Below are positions 32,831-42,450 of a stretch of DNA of 64,000 bases, piece after piece. Source of the stretch: Deltaproteobacteria bacterium (GTDB taxonomy: Bacteria > Myxococcota_A > Polyangia > Polyangiales > Polyangiaceae); the NCBI GenBank assembly GCA_016218915.1, contig JACRCQ010000051.1, forward strand, positions 186,001-250,000. Reading direction: 5' to 3'. The notes under the pieces are model-generated. The model was not told the origin of the DNA, did not search any database, and saw nothing but the letters and a program-made list of their open reading frames with translations. The position numbers and the translations under genes were made by a program. Position 1 is the stretch's first letter. Each line of letters begins with the position of its first letter.

Positions 32831-35800
32831 TCACAGCTCCGCTGCGTCAGCCGCGCAGTTGGCGATCACCCGATGCAGCTCAGGCTCGAGCCGCGACCAG
32901 GCGAGGCGGATCCTCTCGAGCAGCACGCCGAACTGGCTCACCTCACCTGCTTGCCCGGCTTTCTCCAGCGCGAGCGCGGCTGCGACGGTCTCCTCGGCTC
33001 CGAGGTTCGAGGCCGCGCCCTTCATCTGGTGCGCCCTTCGTCGCATGGCATCGCTGTCTTCACGCTGCGCACATGCCGCCAGATCCTCGAGCTGTCGCGG
33101 AAACTCGTCGAGAAGGATCTGCGCGATCTCGTGGAGCAGCTCGCGGTTGCCCTGCACCTGATCCATCACCATCTCGAGGTTCATCACCTGGCGTCCGGCT
33201 CTCTCCTGCGATGACGGAGTCGGCGGCTGGGAAGATGGCGGCGGCAGGTCGATCCCCTTTCCGGTCCACTGCCTGACCACCCGCAGCAGATCGTCGGCGC
33301 GAAGCGGCTTGGTGATGTAGTCGTCCATCCCCGCGTCCAGGCACTTCTCCCGATCCCCGCGCATCGCGTGCGCCGTCATTGCCACGATCGGCAGTCGGAA
33401 GAACCGCGGATCCTGACGGATTCTGCGCGTCGCCTCGAACCCATCCATGACCGGCATCTGCACGTCCATCAGCACCAGATCGAACATCGGCTGGCCTGAC
33501 AGCAGATCCATGGCCTGCTTGCCATCGCTGGCCAGCACGACCTGATGCCCGTGCATGCCGAGAATCCCTGCCGAGACCTGCTGGTTGACCTGGTTGTCCT
33601 CGACCACCAGTACCCGCGCATGCGCCGTCTGCTTTCGCACCGGCCGTAGCGGCGAGCGATCGTCCTGACGCACACCCGACAGGGTCGACACGATCGCTTC
33701 GAGGAGCGACGCGCGCTTGACCGGCTTGGAAAGGTAGAAGTCGCAGCCGATCTCCCGGCTGCGGTGCCGCTCGCCGTGCGCACCCATCGACGACAGCATG
33801 ATGACCGACAGATCCGTCTGCCCGAGCGCACGCAGCACACGGGTGGCCTCGAAGCCGTCCATCCCGGGCATCTGCGCATCCATCAGCACCACGCGGTAGC
33901 TTCGGTCCTCGCGCTGGGCTTGCACGTAGCGCTCCACCGCCTCGGCTCCTGATGCAGCGCTGTCCGCGATCGCTCCCCACACCGCAAGATCCTGGCGCAG
34001 GATGCGCTGGTTGGTCAGGTTGTCGTCGACCACCAGCACGCGCACGCCCCGGATCCTCTCGGCCGCAGGGGGCCCTTGTTCCTTTCGACGCGCCGGACGG
34101 AACCGCGACGTGAAACGAAACACGCTGCCCGTGCCAGGCGTGCTCTCCACGCTGATCTGACCTCCCATCAAGCTCACCAGCTGGCGCGCGATGGTCAGCC
34201 CGAGCCCCGTGCCGCCGAACTTGCGTGTCATCGACGCGTCGGCCTGCGTGAAGGATTCGAAGATCCTCGAGAGACGCGCTGCCGGGATCCCGATGCCGGT
34301 GTCCTTCACCTCGCACGCGATGACGATCGACTCGTCGTCACTCGAATCGACGGTCACGGACACGAGCACCTCTCCGGACTCGGTGAACTTGATCGCGTTG
34401 CCCACGAGGTTGGAAAGGACCTGGCGAAAGCGCGCGGGGTCGCCGCGCACGGCGCGAGGCAGATCCCCGCCGAGCTGGCACGCAAGCTCCAGGCGCTTCT
34501 CCCTGGCTTTCGAGGCCAGCAGCGCCACGGTGTCCTCGATGGCGTCGGCAAGATCGAAGTCGATCTCCTCGAGCTCCAGACGCCCCGCTTCGATCTTCGA
34601 GAAGTCCAGGATGTCGTTGAGCAGCGTGAGCAGCACCTCTCCGCTCGATCGAATCACCCCCACGATGTCGCGCTGCTCCGGCGACATCTCCGTGTCGTCG
34701 AGGATCTCGGACATGCCCAGGATCCCGTTCATCGGCGTGCGAATCTCGTGGCTCATGTTCGCCAGGAACTCGCTCTTCACCCGGTTGGCCGTCTCCGCAT
34801 CGCGGCGTGCCTGCGAAAGCTCCTGGAACTGGATGGACGTGTGCATCGCTACGGCCGACAGGTTCGACAGCGTGCGCACCAGCTCGAAGTCCTCGTCGGA
34901 GAACGGCCGGTTCTGGGCAAGGCGCCCGACGAGCATGATCGCCAGCACCTGATCCTTGTGGCGTACCGGCAGCCCGATGCAGCCGTGGATGCGAGGATGC
35001 CAGACCGGGAACCCTTCGAACGCGGACTCGGACGTCAGGTCCGGTGTGCGCACCACCTCCCCGCGCATCACCTTGGCCATCATCCCCTTGCCGGTCGGCA
35101 TCGCCCCAGCCGGCACGCGATCCATCGGAAACCCCGTGTGGTAGACCTCCCCAAGCCCGCCACCCACAGGGTCGATCCGCACGATGATCCCCACGTCGGC
35201 CTGGCTCAGCTCCACCGCTTCCCGGATCGTGGTCTGCAGGATCTCGGGCAGCGCCCTGGCCTGCGTGATCTGCAGCGCGATGTCGCTGAGCGACAGGATG
35301 CGGCGCTGGTAGGCGATCAGATCGGCCTCGCGGCGCTTCTGCTCGCTGGCGTCGCGGAAGTACTGCACGATGCCCGCGATCTCGCCGTCCGCGCTTCGCA
35401 GCGGCCGCGCCACGAGCATGCAAGGGATCATCGTGCCGTCCCCGCGCTGCTTGTGCTCCTCTGCAACCAGCTGGCTCGCGCCCGACAGCACCCGCGTCAG
35501 CGGACAGCTCTCCTGATCGCAGGGCCCGCCCGGGAAGACCTCACGGCAAGGACGCCCCAAGGCCTCGGACGCGGTCTTTCCCGCCATGCTCAGCAACGTC
35601 TCGTTGGCGTGCTGTACCTTGCCTTCCCGGTCGAGCAGCCAGATGCCGTCCGGCGCGGTCTGCAGGATGTTCTCCACCTGCGCGTGGGCGCGATTCAGCT
35701 CCGCCTGCGCCTGAGCCCGATCCGTGTGATCCCGCAGGATCACCGCGGTGCCCTTGAACTTGTCGCTCACGTCGAGCATCCGCTTGAACGACACCTCGTA

Positions 35801-36550
35801 CAGACGCGACACTCCGTCGATCTGCACGATCTTCGTGAAGCTCCGCTCCGGCTCTGCGCTGCCCTCGAACGCCGCCAGCTCTTCCTGGAGCCACGGGACG
35901 CTCAGGCGCGCGCGCGCCCTGTCGTAGTGCCCCGCCCCCGCTGCACCCATCGCTCCCAGCGCCTTGGATGCGGCCACGTTCATCGTGTCGATCTGCTGGG
36001 TCTCATCCAGGAACAGCACAGGCACCGGCAGGCTCTCGAACAGCGTGAGGTACTTGTTCTTCTCGTTGGCGAGCGCCCGGTTCTCCTCGCGCAGCGCCGC
36101 AGCCAATCCGTCGCCCACCTCAGCCCACTCCGCGCACAGGCCGATCTCCACGCGATCGAAGAACCGCTCGAGCACGGTTCGGCTGCGCTCTTCAAGCCCC
36201 GGCTCGAAGCCCGCGCTCTGCACCAGATCGAGGTAGCTGCGGCGGTAGTACTTCATCAGCCCCTGGAACATCGGCAGCGACACTCCGCGAGAGCGATGTC
36301 GGCGCGCTTCCTCGATCCCGAACGCCACGATCGGATCCGACTTGGCATCGTCATCGGCGCTGAGCGGCGGGATCTCCCCGCTGCGGTGCAGCGCCTGGAG
36401 TATCGGAGCGCTCAGCCCGGCTACGGACATGCGCCAGGCCTCCTGCAGGGTCGAGGTGTACTTCGCGTAGTCGTGCTGCTTGGCGTAGGACAGCACCCTT
36501 TCCAAGAGCCAGTCCTCGTGCGTGGCGATCAAATCGTAGAGACGTTGCAT
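32831..36550 (-). CDS. Hybrid sensor histidine kinase (RsbRD-like N-term, PAS-PAS-GAF-HK-REC-REC-Hpt)
   Basis: A 1239-residue soluble phosphorelay protein. Residues 1-150 form a helical sensor resembling RsbRD-type N-termini; PAS-like domains follow at about 165-290 and 290-405 (TAPDGIWLLDREGKVQHANE); a GAF domain at about 425-570 (GCIGLPVRHKDQVLAIMLVG); HisKA with phospho-His in SHEIRTPMNG near residue 600; HATPase with DTGIGIP and GGTGLGL; two receiver domains with acceptor Asp near 890 (MDAQMPGMDG) and 1029 (MDVQMPVMDG); and an Hpt domain with His near 1173 (RAHQMKGAASNLG). A full four-step relay is thus contained in one chain, like BarA/ArcB. No response regulator gene adjoins it, so the output partner is elsewhere. 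Confidence 0.93.
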   Translation of the reverse strand: MQRLYDLIATHEDWLLERVLSYAKQHDYAKYTSTLQEAWRMSVAGLSAPILQALHRSGEIPPLSADDDAKSDPIVAFGIEEARRHRSRGVSLPMFQGLMKYYRRSYLDLVQSAGFEPGLEERSRTVLERFFDRVEIGLCAEWAEVGDGLAAALREENRALANEKNKYLTLFESLPVPVLFLDETQQIDTMNVAASKALGAMGAAGAGHYDRARARLSVPWLQEELAAFEGSAEPERSFTKIVQIDGVSRLYEVSFKRMLDVSDKFKGTAVILRDHTDRAQAQAELNRAHAQVENILQTAPDGIWLLDREGKVQHANETLLSMAGKTASEALGRPCREVFPGGPCDQESCPLTRVLSGASQLVAEEHKQRGDGTMIPCMLVARPLRSADGEIAGIVQYFRDASEQKRREADLIAYQRRILSLSDIALQITQARALPEILQTTIREAVELSQADVGIIVRIDPVGGGLGEVYHTGFPMDRVPAGAMPTGKGMMAKVMRGEVVRTPDLTSESAFEGFPVWHPRIHGCIGLPVRHKDQVLAIMLVGRLAQNRPFSDEDFELVRTLSNLSAVAMHTSIQFQELSQARRDAETANRVKSEFLANMSHEIRTPMNGILGMSEILDDTEMSPEQRDIVGVIRSSGEVLLTLLNDILDFSKIEAGRLELEEIDFDLADAIEDTVALLASKAREKRLELACQLGGDLPRAVRGDPARFRQVLSNLVGNAIKFTESGEVLVSVTVDSSDDESIVIACEVKDTGIGIPAARLSRIFESFTQADASMTRKFGGTGLGLTIARQLVSLMGGQISVESTPGTGSVFRFTSRFRPARRKEQGPPAAERIRGVRVLVVDDNLTNQRILRQDLAVWGAIADSAASGAEAVERYVQAQREDRSYRVVLMDAQMPGMDGFEATRVLRALGQTDLSVIMLSSMGAHGERHRSREIGCDFYLSKPVKRASLLEAIVSTLSGVRQDDRSPLRPVRKQTAHARVLVVEDNQVNQQVSAGILGMHGHQVVLASDGKQAMDLLSGQPMFDLVLMDVQMPVMDGFEATRRIRQDPRFFRLPIVAMTAHAMRGDREKCLDAGMDDYITKPLRADDLLRVVRQWTGKGIDLPPPSSQPPTPSSQERAGRQVMNLEMVMDQVQGNRELLHEIAQILLDEFPRQLEDLAACAQREDSDAMRRRAHQMKGAASNLGAEETVAAALALEKAGQAGEVSQFGVLLERIRLAWSRLEPELHRVIANCAADAAEL

Positions 36551-36627
36551 CTGCGTGTTCGTGGGATACGGTGAGCCGAGTTCGAGTCACATGGTGGTAG
36601 GGACGGTGTCCGGAAGTGGCAGACCGG

Positions 36628-37635
36628 CTAGAATTCGACCGCCGCCATGATGCGCACTGCCTTCATCCCAGGGTCCCCGAGCCGTCCACCCGCTGGAAGC
36701 AGGAATCCGATGAGTGGCACCACAGGTCCAATCCTTCCGGCGATCTGGGGTTCGAAGACCATCTGGAATTTCGATTCCTCCACGGCCGACACTTTCGACT
36801 TGTAGGGCTCGGCGATTTCGTAGACTGCCCAGGCGCGCAGCCCCACCGATAGGTGGCGCCTGAGCACCTCGTACGACGCGTTGACGCCTGTGATCGTGGC
36901 CACGGCTACCCCCTTGGCTTCGACCGTATCCGAGTTCAAAGCGCCCGCCTTGAAGAGAAATTCGAACTTCTCGTAGACACCGAGCGCGAGCCCCTTGTGC
37001 TCGTAGTCGATCCCTACCCTCGGAACCACGCCCATGTGCTTGGGCATGAACAGCGCATTGTCCTCGAATCCCCGCGACGCCGCCGCGGTCTGCTGCACAA
37101 GCCAGAGCCGTTGCTTGACCTCGTCGCCCGCTGGGTCGCCACCCGCGGTCGGCAGCACCAGCGCCAGCTCGACCGGCAGCTCCAGGTGCTTGACCGGGTG
37201 GAAGAACAGCGTACCCGCGAGCTCCACGTTCCCTAGCGCCGTCTGGCTCTGCTTGTTGGTCGGAGGCGCCACGGTCTCTGTGGTGGCCGACGTCACCGGC
37301 AGCCGGAGGCCTGCGGCGAAGTTGCCTAGGCGCACATCGCCGCCAAAAAGCAGCGAGTAAGAAGTGAACTTCAAGGCGTCGCCTCCGCCCAGCTTGCCGA
37401 ATCCGAGCACGAAGTCGATGCCAGCTTTGCTCGGCTCCCTGTGCTCTTCTGGCTCTTGCTTTGGCTCTGCTTTTTCCTTGGGCTTCGGCGTAGGGGCCGG
37501 CTCCGTAGGCGCCGTCGACTCCTCCGCGTCGCCTGCAGGAGCAGGCGGAGCCACGGGATCCTGTGCCGCTGCGGGCCCCGCCAGCGCTACGGCCGCAGCA
37601 GCCGCGCCCAAGGTTCGTGCAGTTCTTCTGATCAT
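36628..37635 (-). CDS. Probable outer-membrane protein, unknown function
   Basis: The 335-residue product has a signal peptide (MIRRTARTLG, hydrophobic Ala-rich core, cleavage after AAA before QDPV), a Pro/Glu/Lys-rich periplasmic linker of about 45 residues, then a beta-rich domain with alternating residues (FVLGFGKLGG, SYSLLFGGDVRLGNFAAGLRLPVT, LELPVELALVLPT) ending in IMAAVEF, the aromatic C-terminal residue typical of outer-membrane barrels. No family is recognised. ATG 37635 is taken; it is divergent from the large kinase gene, and 77 bases separate its stop from the hybrid kinase start. Confidence 0.72.
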   Translation of the reverse strand: MIRRTARTLGAAAAAVALAGPAAAQDPVAPPAPAGDAEESTAPTEPAPTPKPKEKAEPKQEPEEHREPSKAGIDFVLGFGKLGGGDALKFTSYSLLFGGDVRLGNFAAGLRLPVTSATTETVAPPTNKQSQTALGNVELAGTLFFHPVKHLELPVELALVLPTAGGDPAGDEVKQRLWLVQQTAAASRGFEDNALFMPKHMGVVPRVGIDYEHKGLALGVYEKFEFLFKAGALNSDTVEAKGVAVATITGVNASYEVLRRHLSVGLRAWAVYEIAEPYKSKVSAVEESKFQMVFEPQIAGRIGPVVPLIGFLLPAGGRLGDPGMKAVRIMAAVEF

Positions 37636-37784
37636 CGCTCGGCTATCCCGCCCAAAGGCTGACTCTTGTTGCTGCCACGCAACGGTCCACATCCCGGTTC
37701 AGCAAGGGCCGTCCGGCCCCCTGCCGGGGCTCGAATCGATCCCCTCCTAGCACGCCCCCTGCTAAGGTTGCACTCACCCAGACC

Positions 37785-40700
37785 ATGTCCGTCACCTCGC
37801 CCGTTGGCCCGCCCCCAAAACAGCTCGCTCACTTCGAGATTCTGCGACGTCTGGGCGTGGGTGGAATGGCTGAGGTCTTCCTTGCCAAGAAGCGGGGCGC
37901 AGAAAATACGTTCAAGCTGTTGGTCCTCAAGCGCGTCCTGCCTGCGCACTCGTCGTCGTCGCGCTTCCGAACCATGTTCGCCGAGGAAGCCAACCTCGCC
38001 ACCCGCCTCAATCACCCCAACATCGTCCAGGTCTACGAGTTCCAGGACTACGGAGAAGAAGGCCAGCTCCTTTCCATGGAGTACGTCGAGGGGCTCGACC
38101 TCGGAAGGCTCATGTCCGGCGCCCGTCACAAGAGCACCCGCGTGGCGCCTTGGGTGGGTGCCTACATCGTGGCCGAAGTCGCCAAGGGCTTGCACTACGC
38201 ACACGAGCGCAAGGACGAGCGCGGCGAGCCCCTCGGCATCGTCCACCGCGACGTCTCTCCCCAGAACGTGCTCCTGAGCTACGAGGGCGGCGTGAAGATC
38301 GCCGACTTCGGTATCGCTACGGCCAACATGTTCCGCGACGAGGTCGGCGTGCTCAAGGGCAAGTTCGCCTACATGTCGCCAGAGCAGGCACGGGGCGAGA
38401 AGGTCGATCGACGAAGCGACATCTATTCGCTGGGCGTGATCCTGCACGAGGTTCTCACCGGACGTCCCATGCGCCCAGGGCTCGCGGGCGACGAGCTTCT
38501 CGACGCCGTGCGCTCAGGCATGGTCGAGCCGCCATCCACCTTCACTCCCAACGTTCCGGTCGAGCTGGACCAGATCGTCATGAAGGCCCTCGCCGCCGAT
38601 CGCTCCGATCGGTTCGCGAACGCGCGTGAGCTGTACTCGGCCATCGCGCGCGCCATGCTGCAGCGCCAGGAATTCGTGGATGCTGCCGCGGTCGAGTCCG
38701 TCGTGGCGCAGCTCGTGGGACGTGAAATCACGTCTCCAGGGGTCGAGGAGCAGATCGAGGAGGCTGCCAGCGAAGTACCTCCGGACTCGCTGCCGGCGCC
38801 GATCGCGCCCGAGGCAGCGCCGAGCATGCTCACGCCGGCCGAGGCGGCCCGTCGGGATTCTTCCCCGCCCAAGTCGCGCTCGATGCGCCCGGGCGCCAGG
38901 GACCGCGCCTCGCTCGAAGTGCGCCACGTCGCCGTGCTGATCGTGCGATTGCACGGGCTGCCGGAGCTGCACGCAGCCTCCGACGTGGCAGCTGCGGCGC
39001 GCGCCGAGGACGAGATCCGCAAGATGCTCGATCAGCTCGCGTTCAAGCGCGGTGCGCGGCTCACATGGACCTCGCCCGACCAGGCCCGTGCGGTCGTGGG
39101 TCTGATGGCCAATCCGACGCGCGCGGCGTTCGAGGCCTGTACGCTCGCCGTCGACGTCCACGAGTTCCTCGGCAACTCCTCGGAGGACTGGCCGTGCTCC
39201 ATCCAGGCATCCGTGGGCATCGTGCGCGCGGTTGCATCGGGACGACGCGACAAGCATGGCAACCTGGTGGAGCACGAGCTGCTGGCGCCCGCCGAGTTCC
39301 TCGCGTCCCTGGTGGGAGATCGAGCCCCCAGATCCAGCACCTGGGTCGCAGGCGGTCTGTACCGGCTCGTGCGCAACGAGTTCCTCTGGGAGGATGCTCC
39401 CACGGTGGAGATCGAGGGCGCCGCGGAGCGGCAGCTGCCCCGCGCCATGCGGATCAATCGCTTGATGCGCCCCCTGTCGCGCGAAGAGCGCGAGGCACGC
39501 CTGTCCGGCAGCATGTCCGACCTGATCGGGCGGGACGCTGAGAAGGCCGACCTGCATTCCGCTTTCCACCAGGTGACCGCGGCGCGCGCCTCCGGCCTGT
39601 CCGGTCGCATCATCACCCGCGCAATCGTCGGCGAGATGGGCATCGGCAAGACCGCGCTCGTCTCCGCCTTCAAGCATGAGCTTCCCCCGGAAGTCGCCAA
39701 GATCCAGATCGATTGCTCCCCCTCTCATTCCGAAGTTCCCATGAGCAGCCTCGCGGAGCTGGTCCGCGCCCTGAGCGGCACCTCGGCTGAGCAGACCCTC
39801 GAGCAGGCCCACGCCGCGATCGTCGAGACCCTGGGCCCGAACGGTCAGGCCCTCGGTCAGGTCGCGTTCCGCCTCGCAGAGCTCGCCAGCGGAAAGAGCG
39901 TCGAGCACTTCGACGATGAAGACATCGGCTACGTCCGAAAGATGTTCCTCACCGGGATCCGCGCGCTCATCGGCGTCATCGCGGACCGCGGCCCCTTGCT
40001 CATCATCATCGAAGGCCTGCAGTGGGGAGACACGCCCAGCCTCGAGATGATCCGCGAGCTCATCGACACCTCCGAGCCCGTGCCCATGCTCGTTCTGCTC
40101 GTCACGCGCCCCGACGAGCGTGCCCTGCCCTTCATCGAGAACATCGTCCGCATCGAGCTCCGCGGGCTGCGCCCCGACGAGCAGCTGCGCCTGGTCGAGA
40201 GCCGCCTCGGCGTGCACGACGGCGTCGCCGCGGTGTGCACCGACCTTGTGCCGCGCGTCGCAGGCAACCCGTTCTTCCTGCTCGAGATGGTCGACGCCCT
40301 GCTGGAGCGCGGCACCCTCGAGATCCAGGAGCGCAACGGGCGGCAGGTGCTCGAGCGGGTCGACGCAGGCAACCGCGCCCAGCCGTTGCCGTCGACGCTC
40401 GAGCAGCTGATCGGCGATCGCCTCAACGAGCTGCCGGCCGAGGAGCGCGAGGTGGCGCAGTGGCTCGCGGTCGCGCACGGCCCACTGACGGTCAACGACC
40501 TGACCGAGCTCGGACATCTGCAGAGCGACGATCCGATCGTGCGGCTGTGCGCTCGCGGCATGTGCGAGCGGCGCGGTGATCAAGTCGACTTCCGCTATCC
40601 CATCGCCCGCGACGTCGCCTACAACGCGATCGACCCTTCCGAGCGCGTGCACATGCATCGCGAGCTTGGACAGCACCTGTCCAACACGCCGATCGCCACC

Positions 40701-42194
40701 GGCCTGTCCGCCGTCATCGTGGCCCGTCACCTGGCGCGCGGACGCTCGATCTCGCTTGCGGCGGACTACTACCTGGAAGCCGCGCAGGCAGCACGCACCG
40801 GCTACCAGACCCAGCTCGCCACGCACTACTACCTGCGCGCATTGTCCCTGCTGTCCAAGGACGATCCGCGCAGGCTCAAGGCACACGAAGCGCTCGAGGC
40901 CATCTATCGGGTCCTGGGCCGCCACCGCGAGCGTCGCAAGCATCTCATCGCCTTGCGCGTGCTCGCAAAGCGTTCCCGCAGCTCGCACTGGGTCGCCATC
41001 GCGCTCACGCGCACGGCCGTGTTCCTGTCCGACGAGTCCCAGTACGCGCGCGCGCTTCCCATGTGCCACCGGGCATGCGCCGCAACCCACGTTGCACGCC
41101 TGCCCAACCTGGAGGTCGAAGCGCTCGCCGTGCTCAGCGAGACGCTCCGGGAGCTGGGCGATGTCCAGGGATCGCTCGGTGCCTGTGACCGCGCTCTGGA
41201 GGTGGCCAAGAGCTCACAGGTCTCCCCGCGTGTGCGCGCAGATGTGCTTCGATCGCGCGGCGTTCTGCTGCGGCGCGTCGGGCGCGTGCGCGAAGCGGTC
41301 GACTGCTACGCCGCAGCCATCGCGGTCTTCCGTCGCGTAGGCGCGCGCCGCCCCGAAGCCCGGGCGCGCAATGCACTCGCCTACGCCATGTTCGTGCTCG
41401 AGCGCTTTGAGGATTCCATCGCCTGCGCGCTGGCCTCGATCAGCATCGACCTCGCAATCGGCGGACGATTCCAGCTCGCCAAGACGCTCGCCAACATCGG
41501 TCAGGCCTACGCACGGCTCGGCGACCTGCCCCGCGGGCTGGCCTACCTCAAGCGCGCCCGGGACGCACACGAGCGATACGGCGATCAGGACGCGCGCGCC
41601 GACACGTTGCTCGTTTCTGCCGAGGTCGTGCTGGAGGAAGGCGACGTCGAATCGGCTCGCAACTTCTGCCTCGACGCTGCGGCGCTGATTGCCGCCGCCA
41701 GCAGCGCCTACGACGAGGTGCACGTGAAGTTCGTCCATGCGCTGCTGGATCGCGCATCGGGCAACTCCGCCTCGGCGGTAGTGCGCGCAGCGGATGCGCG
41801 TCAGGCTGCGGAAACCCAGGCGTTGGTCAGCTTCCACTTCTACGCCACAGCCATCGAAGCCGCCGCCCGTGTCGACATCGGCGAGATCCACACGGGAATC
41901 CTTCTGGCCACTACGGCACTGGGTGCCATGGCAGCGGTGCAGGGCTCTGAGTACGGGCTGGAAACCTGCTGCTTGTGCTGGAACACGCTGGAGCGGGCCG
42001 GAGCATTGCAGGCGCAGGAGGCTCGCAAGACGGCGATCGGGCGCGCGCTGCAAATCGGCGACATGATTCGGGACCCCCGGCTCAAGGCTCTCTTCTACAA
42101 GCGTCCCCTGGTCCGCAACCTGCTCGGCCCCGCTGCGCCGACCGGGCCTGCCGACGGGGCGAAGATCGCAGTATTACCCAAGGAAAACGCCTGA
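37785..42194 (+). CDS. Ser/Thr protein kinase with cyclase-like, AAA ATPase and TPR regions
   Basis: A 1469-residue multidomain regulator. Residues 16-285: Hanks kinase with GVGGMAEV glycine loop, Lys in VLKRV, catalytic HRDVSPQN (near 152) and DFG (near 171). Residues about 385-560: HVAVLIVRLHG and SIQASVGIVRAVASG resemble a class III nucleotide-cyclase fold without the metal aspartates. Residues about 595-860: AAA/STAND-type ATPase with Walker A GEMGIGKTAL (near 615) and a modified Walker B, LLIIIEGLQWGD (Glu for the usual Asp). The remaining ~550 residues are TPR helices. This STK-(cyclase)-AAA-TPR layout recalls bacterial 'predicted ATPase' kinases that drive development. A strong terminator lies about 200 bases beyond the stop. 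Confidence 0.88.
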   Translation: MSVTSPVGPPPKQLAHFEILRRLGVGGMAEVFLAKKRGAENTFKLLVLKRVLPAHSSSSRFRTMFAEEANLATRLNHPNIVQVYEFQDYGEEGQLLSMEYVEGLDLGRLMSGARHKSTRVAPWVGAYIVAEVAKGLHYAHERKDERGEPLGIVHRDVSPQNVLLSYEGGVKIADFGIATANMFRDEVGVLKGKFAYMSPEQARGEKVDRRSDIYSLGVILHEVLTGRPMRPGLAGDELLDAVRSGMVEPPSTFTPNVPVELDQIVMKALAADRSDRFANARELYSAIARAMLQRQEFVDAAAVESVVAQLVGREITSPGVEEQIEEAASEVPPDSLPAPIAPEAAPSMLTPAEAARRDSSPPKSRSMRPGARDRASLEVRHVAVLIVRLHGLPELHAASDVAAAARAEDEIRKMLDQLAFKRGARLTWTSPDQARAVVGLMANPTRAAFEACTLAVDVHEFLGNSSEDWPCSIQASVGIVRAVASGRRDKHGNLVEHELLAPAEFLASLVGDRAPRSSTWVAGGLYRLVRNEFLWEDAPTVEIEGAAERQLPRAMRINRLMRPLSREEREARLSGSMSDLIGRDAEKADLHSAFHQVTAARASGLSGRIITRAIVGEMGIGKTALVSAFKHELPPEVAKIQIDCSPSHSEVPMSSLAELVRALSGTSAEQTLEQAHAAIVETLGPNGQALGQVAFRLAELASGKSVEHFDDEDIGYVRKMFLTGIRALIGVIADRGPLLIIIEGLQWGDTPSLEMIRELIDTSEPVPMLVLLVTRPDERALPFIENIVRIELRGLRPDEQLRLVESRLGVHDGVAAVCTDLVPRVAGNPFFLLEMVDALLERGTLEIQERNGRQVLERVDAGNRAQPLPSTLEQLIGDRLNELPAEEREVAQWLAVAHGPLTVNDLTELGHLQSDDPIVRLCARGMCERRGDQVDFRYPIARDVAYNAIDPSERVHMHRELGQHLSNTPIATGLSAVIVARHLARGRSISLAADYYLEAAQAARTGYQTQLATHYYLRALSLLSKDDPRRLKAHEALEAIYRVLGRHRERRKHLIALRVLAKRSRSSHWVAIALTRTAVFLSDESQYARALPMCHRACAATHVARLPNLEVEALAVLSETLRELGDVQGSLGACDRALEVAKSSQVSPRVRADVLRSRGVLLRRVGRVREAVDCYAAAIAVFRRVGARRPEARARNALAYAMFVLERFEDSIACALASISIDLAIGGRFQLAKTLANIGQAYARLGDLPRGLAYLKRARDAHERYGDQDARADTLLVSAEVVLEEGDVESARNFCLDAAALIAAASSAYDEVHVKFVHALLDRASGNSASAVVRAADARQAAETQALVSFHFYATAIEAAARVDIGEIHTGILLATTALGAMAAVQGSEYGLETCCLCWNTLERAGALQAQEARKTAIGRALQIGDMIRDPRLKALFYKRPLVRNLLGPAAPTGPADGAKIAVLPKENA

Positions 42195-42278
42195 TTTGGC
42201 GAACGAGAGCCCGTGCCAAGCGCCTAGCGATCCTGCAATGCGATTCGCCGGTTCAATGCAAATGTGAAACGTCTCGGA

Positions 42279-42300
42279 GCATGTTTGCTTCATAACATGC
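42279..42300 (+). repeat. 7-bp inverted repeat in an AT-rich patch
   Basis: GCATGTT (42279-42285), 8-base loop, AACATGC (42294-42300). The surrounding ~80 bases are clearly richer in A/T than the rest of the window. It lies between the kinase-AAA gene and its terminator and could be an mRNA hairpin, an operator or part of a small RNA gene. Confidence 0.4.
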
Positions 42301-42350
42301 TGAATTTATTGGAATGACCATTGGCCTGAAACCTGCTTCGCTCCCCCGTC

Positions 42351-42400
42351 GCAGCGACCGAGAGGTGCCCCCCCCCCGCCCCGGTCGCTGCCTTTTTTTT
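42351..42400 (+). terminator. Strong Rho-independent terminator
   Basis: A perfect 10-bp GC-rich stem, GCAGCGACCG (42351-42360) with CGGTCGCTGC (42382-42391), a 21-base loop that holds a run of ten C, then eight T (42393-42400). It would end transcripts coming from the kinase-AAA-TPR gene or from an unannotated RNA in the preceding AT-rich patch. Confidence 0.85.
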
Positions 42401-42437
42401 GTCCCTCACGATCGCGGCCTGGCCAGGGTCGGACGAC

Positions 42438-42443
42438 TATAGT
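42438..42443 (+). promoter_or_regulatory. Predicted -10 box of the ThpR-like gene
   Basis: TATAGT, a 5-of-6 match to the -10 consensus, ends seven bases before ATG 42451; no Shine-Dalgarno site is present and no good -35 box is seen. It lies just beyond a strong terminator, so a new transcript must begin here. Confidence 0.45.
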
Positions 42444-42450
42444 GTCGACC

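Noticed and set aside
34076..36574. An 832-codon plus-strand open frame opposite the hybrid histidine kinase
   Set aside because: Composition is His/Arg/Leu-rich with no domain; the minus strand is a clear multidomain kinase.
37690..37760. A GGCTCGAATC stretch considered as a tRNA T-arm
   Set aside because: No matching acceptor, D or anticodon arms can be drawn around it.
38514..41090. An 858-codon minus-strand open frame inside the kinase-AAA-TPR gene
   Set aside because: It is the antisense shadow of a GC-rich gene whose plus-strand translation holds kinase and Walker motifs.
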